Shown: positions 52,604-64,000 of the stretch, piece by piece
Numbering within the stretch: position 1 is the first letter of the stretch
How the letters are laid out: every line of letters starts with the position of its first letter
Made by a program: the position numbers and the translations under genes
Notes under the pieces: model-generated
The model's input: the letters and a program-made list of their open reading frames with translations, nothing else
The model's database searches: none
Told to the model about the DNA's origin: nothing
Assembly: GCA_023846275.1 (NCBI GenBank)
Contig: JAIUJO010000087.1
Span: forward strand, 79,501-143,500
Source of the DNA: Vanilla planifolia
Taxonomy: Eukaryota; Streptophyta; Magnoliopsida; Asparagales; Orchidaceae
Reading direction: 5' to 3'
DNA length: 64,000 bases

Positions 52604-54133
52604 ATGTGAGCATGCATGTTGGTATATGCATAGGGGTCTATGTATTCTTCTATATGTGTGCATGTGTGTGTCTAAGTTTGCATGTATGCATGATATTCAT
52701 GTCTACATGTTTGTGTGTGTACGTGTGTGCCTATGCATGTGTGTTTGTTGACGTGCATGTTTGATGTGTGTAAGAGTACGTGCATGCCTGGGTGCATGTT
52801 TGTGCATGTGTGTGTATATGTACATGCATGTGTGAGTGTGTGTATGTACATTTTTATGTTTGTGTGCATGTGTGCTTGTGGTGTGTGTGCACAAGTGCAT
52901 GCATGCATGTTTGCAACCATGTGTGTTGATTTATGCAGGTTTGTGTATCTATGCATTGGTGTGTGTATTTGACTGTGTACATGTGCTTGTATATGTGTAT
53001 GAGTATGTGTGCATGAACATGTACCTCAGTGTGCTTGTGTGTTGCTTAAATGTATTTGTATGTGTGTTTATATATGTGTGCCTACATAAGATTGTGTTTA
53101 CATGTGCATAAGTGTTTGTGTATGTGTGTGTTAGTTTGCACTCATATGTATGTGTGTTTGCATGTGCATGTGTAGCTGTGTATAGGCATGTGTTGGTGTG
53201 TGTGGGTATACATCTGTTTGTGTATCTGTGTGTATGTAGTTGAGTCTGTATGCATGTGTGAATGTCTGTCTGTGTTTGTGTTATGCATTGGAGTGTGCCT
53301 ACATATGTGTGTGTGTGTATATGTGTATATGATTGTGCACATTTTTATGTGTCCATATGCGTGTTTGTTAATGCATGTGCGTGTGTGTACATGCATAAGG
53401 GTGTGTTTGTACGAGTGTGTACACACATGTGTATGTGTGTGTGTGTGTGTTTGTTTGTTTGCGTGTCCTAGTACGCATATGTGTGTGTGGACCTTCGTGT
53501 GTGCATGTGCACGTGTTTGTGCTTTTGTGCATATAAATGTGAGTGGTTGTGCATGTATGCATGTTTACATGTATGAGTGTGTGTGTGTGTGTGTGTGCAT
53601 GTGTATTTGTGGGTATGAGTATGCATGTGTGTATGCGTTCCCATATGTGTGTGTGTGTGTGTTTGCATTCTTGTGCACATGTGTGCATTTTTTTATGCAT
53701 GTGCATGTGTATGCACAGATGTGTACACATGTATGTGTTTTTCTATGTTTACGTGTGTGTGCTTATACATACTCCTACACATGTTTGCATAAGCACATGC
53801 GCATCTCTGTGTGAGTGCATGTGCATGTGTGTTTTTAGGTGCATGGGTTTGTATGGGTGCACAAGTGTATGTGTTTGTATGTGTGTCCATACATGCATGA
53901 GTGTGTCCGTGTGCATGTGTATCTTTGTAAATCTGTGTGTTTTTATGCACACACATGTATGTATAAGGGTGTGTGTGCATTTATATATGTTTGCAAGCAC
54001 ATCTCTTTATTCATGCTTTTTTATTTATGATTGCAATACCTCAATGTGTGTGTGTGTGTATGTGTATATGCATATGTGAGTGTCTGTTCTTATGCATGAT
54101 TGTGTATGTGAGTATGTCTATATATGCATGTGT

Positions 54134-54189
54134 GATTATGTGTGTGCATTTATTTGTGTGTGATTATGTGTGTGCATTTATTTGTGTGC
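54134..54189 (+). repeat. 28-bp exact tandem duplication
   Basis: A 28-bp unit beginning GATTATGTGTGTGCATTTAT occurs twice in a row without mismatch. It is recent relative to its surroundings. Copies 1 and 3 of the 1.7-kb repeat show only one such unit. Confidence 0.92.
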
Positions 54190-57100
54190 ATGTCTCTCTG
54201 TCTATATTTGTGCATGTGCGTGTTGTTATTTATGTGTACGTATGTTGTGTGCTTGTTCTTATTTGCTCATGTATGTGTTTGTGTGTGTGCATGTGAGCAA
54301 GCATTCTTGTATATGTGTGGGGGTCTATGTGTTCTTCTATATGTGTTCATGTGTATGTCTAAGTTTGCATGTATGCATGAGTGTTGGTGCATCTATGTAT
54401 GCATGTCTACATATATGTGCGTGTGTACGTGTGTGTCTATGCATGTGTGCTTATTGGCTTGCATGTTTGATGTGTGTATGAGTGTGTGCATGCCTTGGTG
54501 CATGTGTGCACATGTGTGTGCATATGTGCATTCATGTGTGACTGTGTGTATGCACATTTTTTTATTTGTGTGTACGTATGCATGTGGTGTGTGTACACGA
54601 GTGCATGCATGCATATTTGCGACCATGTGTGTTCATCTATGCAAGTATGTGTATCTGTGTTTCTGCATTGGTGTGTGTATTTGACTATGTGCATGTGCTT
54701 GTGTGTGTATATGTGCTTGAATATGTGTGTGTGTGTGCTTGAAACTATGTTTACATGTGCATATGTTTTTGTGTATGTGTGTGCTAGTTTGCACTCATAT
54801 GTATGTGTGTTCGCATGTACATGTGTAGCTGTGTATGGGCATGTGTTGGGGTGTGTGGGTATACATGTGTGTGTGTAGTTGAGTGTGTATGCATGTGTGT
54901 ATGTGTGTTAGTGTTTGTAGTATGCATGTGAGTGTGCCTACATATGTGTGTGAGTATATGTGTATATGTTTGTGCACATTTCTATGAGTGCATATGCATG
55001 TGTGTTCATGCTTGTGAGTGTGTGTACTTACATAAGTGTGTGTTTATATGAGTGTGTACACACATATGTATATGTGTGTGTATGTTTGTTTGTTTGCATG
55101 TCCTTGTGCACATATGTGTGTGTGGACCTTTGTGTGTGCATGTGCTCCTGTTTGTGCTTTTGTGTATATAAATGTGTGTGCTTGTGCACGTGTGCATGTC
55201 TACACGCATAAGTGTGTGTGTATGCATGTATATGTGTGGGTATGTGTATGCATGTCTGTATGTGTTCTTATATGTGTGTGTGTGTGTTTGCATTCTTGTG
55301 CACATGTGTGCATGCTTTTTCATGCATGTGCACATGATTGCATAAGCACGTGTGCATCTTTGCGTGAGTGCATGTGCATGTGTTTGTATGTGTGTGCATG
55401 CATGCGTGAGTGTGTTCGTGTGCATGGGTATCTTTGTAAATCTTTGTGTGCTTGTATGCACATCATGTGTATGCACATTTTTATGTCTGTGTGCATGTGT
55501 GTGTGTATGTGTACATTTGTGTGCATGCATGTTGGTGTTAATGTGTGTGCATATGTGTTTGCATATGTGTGTGTGCGTGCATGTGTTCATATTTACATGT
55601 GTGTAAATCCACATGCATGTGCATGTGCTCATATGTGTTTATGCATGTAAAATGTATATGTTTGCAAACACATGTCTTTATTCATGCTTTTTTATTTGTG
55701 ATTGCATGCTTCTATATGTGTGCGTGCATGTGTATATGCCTGTGTGTGCATATGTGAGTGTCAATTCTTATGCCTGATTGTGTGTGTGAGTATGTGTACA
55801 TATGCATGTGTGATTATATGTATGCATGCCTATGTGTGTGTGTGTGTGTGTGTTTGTGCATATGTGTGTGTTGTTATTTACGTGTGTGTGTGCATTCTTG
55901 TTCTTATTTGTCCATGTATGTGTATGTGTGTGTGTGCATGTGAGCATGCATGCTTGTATAAGCATGGGGGTCTATGTGTTCTTCTATATATGTGCATGTG
56001 TGTGTATATGTTTGCATTTATGCATGAGTGTTAGTGCATCTATGTTTGCATGTCTACATGTGTGTGTGTACGTGTGTGTCTATGCATGTGTGTTTATTGA
56101 CATGCGTGTTTGATGTGTGTATGAGTGTGTGTATGCCTGGGTGCATGTGTGTGCATGTGTGTGTATATGTGCATGCATGTGTGAGTGTGTGTTTGAATAT
56201 TTTTATGTTTGTGTGAACGTGTGCAAGTGGTGTGTGTGCACGAGTGCATGCATGCTTATTTGAGAACAAGTGTGTTAACTTATGCAAGTACATGTATCTA
56301 TGTTTTTGCATTTGTGTGTATATTTCATTGTGTGAATGTGCATGTGTGTGTATATGTGCTTATATATATGTATGTGTGTGTGTATGTATGAACATGTACC
56401 TTTGTGTGCTTGTGTGTGTACTTACATGTTTGTGTGTATGTGTGTGTATATGTGTGTGCGCATGAGACTATGTTTATATGTGCATATGTGTTTTGTGTAT
56501 GTGAGTGTTAGTTTGCACTCATATGTATGTGTGTTTGCATGTGCATTTGTAGCTGTGTATGGGCATGTGTTAGTGTGTGAGTATACATGTGTTTGTGTCT
56601 CTACGTGTGTGTAGTTGAGTGTGCATACATGTGTGTATGTGTGTCTGTGTTTATGTTATGCATGTGAGTGTGCCTACATATGTGCATGTGTATATATGTT
56701 TATATGTTTGTGCACATTTCTATGTGTGCATATGCATGTGTTTTCGTGCATGTGAGTGTGTGTACATGCATAAGTGTGTGTTTGTATGAGCGTGTACACA
56801 CATGTGTATGTGTGTGTGTGTGTATGTTTGTTTGTTTATATGTCCTTATGTGCATATGTGTATGTGGACCTTTGTGTGTGCATGTGCTCCTATTTTTGCT
56901 TTTGTGTATATAAATGTGTGTGGTTGTGTGCATGCATGTACATGTGTGGATATGTGTATGCATGTGTGTATGTGTGCCCATATGTGTGTGTGTGTTTCTA
57001 GGTGTTCATGTGCATGTGTTTGTGTGTGAATGTAGGAGTGTGGGCATATTTGTGTGTGTGTGTGTATTTGTATGCATATTCATACAAACATGTGTGCATG

Positions 57101-58979
57101 AGCACATGAGTTTGGAGGTGTGCATTTTTATGCATGTGTTTGTGCTTGTGTGTCTGCATATTTCTGAACTTATGTATCATTGCCTATGTATATGCATCTG
57201 CATATATGTGCATTTTTTTTGCATGAATGTGCATGTGCATGCATGGGTGTGTGTATGTTTGTATATGTGTGTGTGTGTTAAATCTTGTTTGTCTATGCAT
57301 CTATTCATTGTGTGTATGTCTGTTCTTGTGCGTGTGCATGTACATGTGCATGTGCATGTGCATGTATGTCATACAAGTTTGTAAGAATGTGTGCATATGT
57401 GTTTGTGTATCTTTTTGAAAATGTGTATGTGCATGTACACATGCATATGTGTGCATGTAAGGTTTTTACATTGACATGTATGTGTGTGTGCACATGTGTG
57501 TTTTTGTGTGTGTGTAAGCATAGGTGTTTGGTTGTGCATGTCTACTATGCATGTGTATATGTGTGCATTTGCATGTGTTTATGTGTTTGTGTTCATTCAT
57601 GTGCGTGCTCTTGTATTTATATACTACTTTGTGTGCTTGTGTGTGTGTGTACATGTGTGTGTCTAATTATGTACAAGTATGTGTGCATGTGTGTACGTAT
57701 GTGCACATCATTATGCATGCACGTGTGCATGGATACATATGTTCATGTGTGCAAACAAATGCTGGCATGTGCATGTGTGTGACAATGCATGTGTGTGTAT
57801 ATGTCTATGTGTGCATGTGAGAATGTGTGGGTGCATGCATATGTGTACATGGCATTCAAGCAAGTGTATGTGGGTGTGTGTGTGTTTGCATGTGCTTGTG
57901 CATATGTTATTTCTTGTCCATGTGCAGTGTTCATTTATGTGTGTTTGTGTGTGTGTGTGTGTGTGTTTATTTATGTGTGCATATCCAAGTATGTTGATGT
58001 TCATGTGCAAATGTTTGACTATGTTTTTGTGGGTGTATATACTTATGCATGTGCATGGGTGCAAGCATATGTGAGATGTGAAAACATTCAAGTGCATGTG
58101 TATGCATGAGTCTGTAGCTATGTGTGTGAGTGTGTGTGTGTGTGTATAAGCATGTGCATATGTGTATGTATGTATCTGAGCAAGTACATGTGCTTGTGTA
58201 TGCTTGTGAGTAATTGTGTGTGTATGTCTGGGTTCAAGTGCATACGTGTGCATGTTTGTGTGTGCATTGTCTGTGCTTGTGTGTTTATGTGTTGGTGTGT
58301 GTATTGACACGTGTGTGCATGAGAGTGTGCTCGGGCATCTGTGTATGCATATGTGTTTGTTTGTGCATGTGTTCATATATGTATGCGTGTTGTGTGTACA
58401 TGTGTGTGTATGCATGTGTGCATGTTTCTACATATATGAGTACATGTGTACCTCTATGTGTGTGTGTATGAGTGTGTGCATGCACTTAAGTGTGCATGTG
58501 CATATGTGTTTATGTGTCTATCTATGTGCATTTATTTGTGCTTCTGATTGTGTGTGTATGTGTATGTGTGCATTCTTATGTGTGTGTGTGTGTGTGATTG
58601 TGTGCATGCGTGTAGATGTGTACATGTGCATTTGCATATGCATGCGTGCATGTGTTTATGTGTAAGCTTATGCATATATGATTGTGTTTGTGTGTGTGTG
58701 TGTATGCTTGTGCATGTGTGGGTGTTTATGATCATGTGTGTGTGTTTTTGTGTTTGTTTGTGTGCATTTGCATGTATGTTTGCATGAGCATATGTGTGCA
58801 TGTGCGTGTTTGTGAGCATGTGTGTACAATTGTGTATGCGCATGTGTGCATAATTGTGTTTATAGATGTGTGTGTGTGTATGCACACATGTCTATATGTT
58901 AGTGCATTGGTGCATACGCATTTTTGTGTTCATGTGTGTGTCTACGTACATGTGTGTGTGTGTGTGCATGTGTATATGT

Positions 58980-59760
58980 GTGAGTGTGTGCTTGTGTATG
59001 GGTTTGTGTGCATGCTTTGTGTGTGTGTTTTTATTTGTGCATGTGCATGCATCTAGTTTTATGTGTGTGTGAGTTGCATGCATGTGCGTGTGCATCCAAG
59101 TGCATGTATGCATGTGTATATATTTATGTTACCTTTGTGCAAGTTTGCATAAGTATGTGAGCCATTCTATAGATGCATGTGTGTATGTCTATGAGAATGC
59201 ATGTTCTTGTGCTTGTGCATGCATGCATGCATTGGTGGATGTGGATGTGTATATGCATGTATGTTTATTTGTGCATGTGTGTTCATGTGTGTTTGCATAT
59301 GTGTATGTGATAGTGAGTGTGTACCTATGTGTTCATGTGCTTTTGAGTGTATGCATGTTTGGGTCATGTCTATACATTATGCAAGTGTATAAGCATGAGT
59401 GTACGTGTGTGTGTGTGTGTATGATTGTGGGTCTGTGTGTGTGCATGTGGATGTGTGCATGTATGTGTGTGTGTGTGTATGAGTGTGGGAATATACATGT
59501 TTGTGTGTGTGCTATGTGTCTGTGTGTCTTCTTATTTCTGTGTGATTTTATGCATGGGTGTGCATGTGCATGCACGTTTGTGTGTTTATGCATGTGTATG
59601 TGTGTGTGCATATGTGTACTTGTGTGTGTGTGTGTACAAGTGTGTGTATATGTACATGTGTGCATGCACACACATGTGCATGTATTCTTGTGCTCACAAT
59701 AGTGCATGTGTATGCTTGTGCCTGTTTGTGTGTATATGTGAGTATGTGTGTATCTGAGTG
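58980..59760 (+). repeat. Dispersed copy of the 46.5-47.3 kb segment
   Basis: TGTGCATGCTTTG (59,007), GCATGTTTGGGTCATGTCTA (59,353), GTGTCTTCTTATTT (59,524) and CTCACAATAGTG (59,693) match anchors at 46,475, 46,809, 47,034 and 47,243 in the same order and similar spacing. The copies lie about 12.5 kb apart in the same orientation. This is a third, displaced member of the 1.05-kb family. Confidence 0.75.
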
Positions 59761-62700
59761 TAGTTGTGTGTGTGCATAAATATGTAAGCAGGTGGAAACA
59801 TGCTAGCGTGTTTGAGTATGGGCTTGTTTGCATATACAAATGTGTTTGTATGTGTATATACATGTGCATGTATGCGTGCATGTGTTTTGTGTGTGTAGTT
59901 TGTGCATGTGTGTATACATGTGTTTGTGCATGTGCATGTGTGTTTGTGTAAGTGTGTGTGCACATGTGTGTCTGTGTGTGCATGTGTTTGTGTGTGTGCA
60001 TGGATGCATGAATGTGGGCATGTTTGCATGCGATCATGTGAGTTTGTGCATGTGTGAGTGTGTGGTTATATGCTAGTGTGTGTGTGTCTATGTGTGCATG
60101 GGCATGTGTGTATGTGCATGTGTTCTTCTGTTCTTGCAAGCATATGTCCATGTGCATGTGCATACATGTGTGCCTGTGTTAGTGAGTTGTGAATATACAT
60201 TTATGTTTGTGTGCGAGCATATGTGTGTGCATATTTGCATGTGCTATGAGTTCATGCATATGTGAGCAAAAGGGTGCACATGCTTGGGTGTGGACATGTG
60301 TATGTGTGCATGTATGCTTGTGTGTGTTGATTTGTGTTTGTGTTTGTGTGTGTTTATGCAAATGTGTATGAGTGGCGTGTGCATTAATATGCATGTGTTC
60401 TTGCATGTGGCTATTTGTGTGTGCATAAGTGTGTGTTCAGGTGCTTGCATATGTACATGTGCACATGCATTTATGCTTACTCACATGTGTGCATTTGTGA
60501 AAGCCAGAGTGTGAGTCCATATGTCTATTAGTGCATGCATGTGCATGTATGGGTGTGTGTATGTGTTCATATTTATATGTATATTTTTTCTATGCTTGCA
60601 TCTGTGTGCATGGATGTACATGTTTGTGAGTGTGTTTTCTTATGTGTAAATGAGTGCATGTGTGTGCATGCTTACGTGAGTTTGTGGGTGCATGTATGTG
60701 TTTTTGTGTGTGCATATGTGCATGTGATTGTTTATGTTTGCATATGTGTGCATGTGTGTGTGTGACTTATGTGTGTACATGTGAGTTTGTGTGTACATGT
60801 GGATGCAAGTGTTTGTACTATTAGATATGTATACATGCATGCCTATGTGTATGTGTGTGCTGCTAAGCATGCTTTGGCATGTGTGTGCATATCTGCATGT
60901 CAGTATGAATGTGTATTTGCCTATGCATTTTCTTGTGTGCATGATTCTATGTGTGTGTGTCTATACATTTGCGTGTGAGTGTGTGTGCATGTGCATGTGT
61001 GTCTGCATCTTGTGTTAGTGGGTGCGTGTGTGTACATGCACGCACATGTCTATATGTGGCTGTATAAGTGTGTGTGCAACCATGTGTACTTGCATATTTG
61101 TATGAGTGTGTGAATGTGCCTATGTGTGTGAGTACTAATACACGTTTGTTTGTCTTTGCATATAGCTATGTACATATGTTTGTGTGTGCTTGTGCATGCA
61201 TGTGTGTGAGCATGTTTGAGCATTTTCTTATGGGTATGTGTGCATGCATGTGTGTGCATGCATATTTGAGTGTGTGTGTGTATAGGCATGTGTACGTATG
61301 TGTATGTGTGGGTGTGTGGTTATGTTTGTGTGTGTACTTGTATGTTTGTGTTCTTATATGTGTATGTGGGTCCATGGGTATTTGCATGCATGTGAGCATA
61401 TTTCCATTCATGTGTACATGTGTACTGCATGCATGTACTTGCATGCATAAGCATGTGCATATGGGTAGCTGTGTCTCTTTGCAATTGCATGTATGTGTGT
61501 GTATGTGTATGTTTCTGCACATATGTGTGCATGTTGCATTATTTGAGTGTGTCAGAATACGTAAGTGTGCATGTGTGTTATGTGAGTGTGTCTGCACGTT
61601 TGAGCATTTATGTGTGCATATGGGTTTGGCATCTATGTGAGCATTCAGATATATGAGTGCATGTGTTTTTGTCCAAGTTCTTGCATTTGTGTTTGTGTTT
61701 AGGTGTATGTGTGCATACATGTTTTTGTGCATGCACATGTGTGTGTTTGTGCATGTGTCCATGTGTTTGTGTGTGTATATATGTGTTTGTGTGCATATGT
61801 GTGCTTGTGTGTGCAATTATATAAGTGAGTGCATATGTTATTGTGTGAATGTGCATGTGCATACATGTTTGCGAGCTTGTGCATGTGTGTGTGTCTGTAT
61901 ACAATGTATGTGAATGTGTGTGTATGCATGAATATGCTTGTGTGTTTATGCTTGTATATGTATGTTTATGCATGTGTGTGCATGTGTATGTGTCTACACA
62001 AATATGTGTGCCTCTGTCTTCATGTGTGTCTGTGTGTTTATGCTTGTGCATGTGCATTTTTGTCTGAGCATGTGTGTGTGTGCGGGTGTTTTTGTGACTG
62101 CATGTTCGTGCATGAGTATGTACTTTTTTATATGTATGTGCATGCTTCTATGTGTGCATGTTTATGTGCATGAGTGTGTTTGCATATGTATACATGCATG
62201 TGTAAGTCCATTTTTATGTGTGTATGTGTGTGTGTGTGTTGTGTGTACATTCATGCATATGTGTGTATGAGCGTGCATATGCCTATGCTTACATCTATAC
62301 ATGTGTGTGTTTTTACGTGTATGTATGTGTTTCTGCATGTGTGTGTTGTTTGTGTGTGTATCATTTTGTCTATTTGTGTTTTTGTATATACGTGTGTGAG
62401 CGTGCATGTGAATGTGTGTGCATGCATGCACTTTTGCATACTTGTGTGCATGTTTTTTTAATATGCATGTGTATGTATGTGTTTGCATATGCATGTGTGT
62501 TTTTGTGTGCATGTGTGTATTATGTGTTTGTGGGAGGGTGTGTGTGTGAATGTGCACATGTGTGCGTGTTTGCAAGTGAACACACTTGTGCTTGTTTGCA
62601 TGTATAGGCATGCGTGTGTTTATGTGTAAGTGTGTGTTTCCAGTGCATGTGGTTGTGTGTGCATGGAGTGTGTGATTATGCATGTGCATATTATTTTGTG

Positions 62701-63779
62701 TCCATGTGTGCATGTGTTTGTGCTATACATGGATGCGTGCACTTGTGTGTGTGAGTGCATGTGCCTATGTGTGTAACTATGTGCATAGGTGTGAATGCTA
62801 ATGTGTGTTCATATGTATTCTTTTGTGCTTGTGTGTGTGTTTGTACATGTGCATGTGTGTGTTAGTGTGGTTGCATGTATGTGCATGTGTGGACTTATGC
62901 AATTGTCGTTGTGCACATGAATATGTGTATGTGTGTGTGTATGTGCATCTTCATGTTCATGTATGTATACACATGTGTGAATGTGGGAGCCTATTTACAT
63001 GTCTATGTGTTCTTGTGTTTGTGCCTGAGTTTGTATGCATGCAAGTGTGTGTGTGTACGTGCTTACATATGTGTGTGTGCATACATCTATGATTGCATGT
63101 GTGTGCGTGCATTTATGCATGTGTATACATGTGTGTGTGCATGTGCATGCACATTTGCACACTTGTTCATCTATGCTTGTATGCATGCATTTGTGTGCAT
63201 GTGTAAGTGGGTGTGTTTGCATGCGCATGTGTTTGTGTGCATGTGTTTGTGAGGGTCCATGTGTGTGTTTGTGTGTATGTACACATTTTAATGTATTATT
63301 CTCTATGTGTGCATGCATGCATGTGTATTCTTGTGTGCATATGATTGTGAGTGTGTGTGTGTTGTGCATGCATGTTTGCATATATGTGGGTGTGGTTGTG
63401 TGTCACATGTTCCTACGTGTGTCTGCATATGTGCATGTTTGTATATGTGCATGCTTCTATTTGTTTGTAAGTATGTAAGTGTGCTTATGCATGTGTGTAT
63501 GAGTGTGAGTGTGTGTGCATGCTTGCTTGTTCCTCTATGTGTGTGTATGTGTACGTGTGTATATGAGTGTGGCTACATGTGTTTGCTTGTGTACATGTGT
63601 AGTTCTACATGTGCATGTGTGTATAAAAGTGTGTGTGTGTGTGTTTGTGTGGGTCTATTGTGTGTGTGCATGTGCATGAGTGTGTAGGTTTGTTATATGT
63701 GTAGTTACAAGCATGTGTGAGTGTGTGCATATGGATGTGGGGTGTGCGTATTGGTTTGTGTGTCTATGTGCACATGTGT

Positions 63780-63846
63780 ACATGTGTGTGCAGGTGAGTG
63801 CATGGTTACATGTGTGTGCAGGTGAGTGCATGGTTACATGTGTGTG
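63780..63846 (+). repeat. 28-bp tandem duplication plus partial third copy
   Basis: ACATGTGTGTGCAGGTGAGT begins a 28-bp unit at 63,780 that repeats exactly at 63,808 and restarts for 11 bases at 63,836. Recent local slippage or unequal exchange. Confidence 0.92.
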
Positions 63847-64000
63847 TTCATGTGTATGAGGGCATCTGTATGGGTTTTTGTGTGTGTGTGTGTGTATTCT
63901 TTTGTTGGTTTGTGTGTGTGCTTGTATGCACACACATGTCTGTATGTGGCTATATGTGTGTGTGTATGTATGTTTGTGTGTGTGGTCATGTGTATGTGTG

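Larger units (their letters stand above)
51824..56940 (+). repeat. About 1.7-kb higher-order repeat, three copies
   Basis: Four anchors recur in order. TTTGCATTCTTGTGCAC is at 51,824, 53,662 and 55,285. TCTTTATTCAT followed by CTTTTTTATTT is at 52,308, 54,004 and 55,675. GTTTGATGTGTGTA is near 52,758, 54,464 and 56,107. GTGGACCTT followed by CGTGTGTGC or TGTGTGTGC is at 53,487, 55,122 and 56,864. Offsets range from about 1,620 to 1,840 bp. The copies are diverged with indels but clearly collinear. Approximate units are 51,824-53,661, 53,662-55,284 and 55,285-56,940. Confidence 0.88.

Noticed and set aside
59333-60163. 276-codon minus-strand open frame rich in His/Thr, and hundreds of similar Cys/Val or His/Thr frames in the TG/CA arrays
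   Set aside because: Alternating pyrimidine-purine DNA cannot form stop codons on either strand, so long frames arise in all six frames at once. No domain, codon bias or start context supports any of them.

Overview
This window is repeat-dominated nuclear DNA of a eukaryote, most likely a land plant with a large genome. I find no intact protein gene, tRNA, rRNA or promoter. The best organism clue is a 600-bp island at about 5,715-6,314. It reads as decayed plastid DNA: the 3' half of the trans-spliced rps12 group II intron plus part of rps12 exon 2, i.e. a nuclear plastid insertion (NUPT). That gene layout is typical of land plants. The species cannot be named from this sequence.

Layout: 1-4,675 is a degenerate TG-rich array. 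4,676-6,314 is a non-array island with a short unique stretch, a 21-bp minisatellite, a possible decayed retroelement scrap, AT-rich simple DNA and the NUPT. 6,315-10,287 is the same kind of array with CA on the + strand, so the array polarity flips across the island. 10,288-42,904 is an AT-rich satellite of roughly 400-bp, highly diverged monomers (about 80 copies by length). Its orientation is forward at 10,288-17,540, reverse at 17,541-23,455, forward at 23,456-27,050 and reverse at 27,051-42,904. 42,905-64,000 is a TG-rich array again, with nested longer-period duplications: about 1.05 kb, about 1.7 kb and 132 bp.

The hundreds of Cys/Val/Met- or His/Thr-rich open frames in the TG/CA arrays are a sequence-composition artefact. 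The arrays alternate pyrimidine and purine, and no stop codon fits that alternation on either strand.

The most unusual structures are a perfect 204-bp, spacerless palindrome at 33,472-33,675 inside the satellite, a conserved dyad in the satellite monomer (GATCGAG, 9 bp, CTCGATC), and the mirror-image plan in which both satellite/array junctions have the same polarity. No genes act together here. The interest lies in satellite evolution, fold-back rearrangement and organelle-DNA capture.
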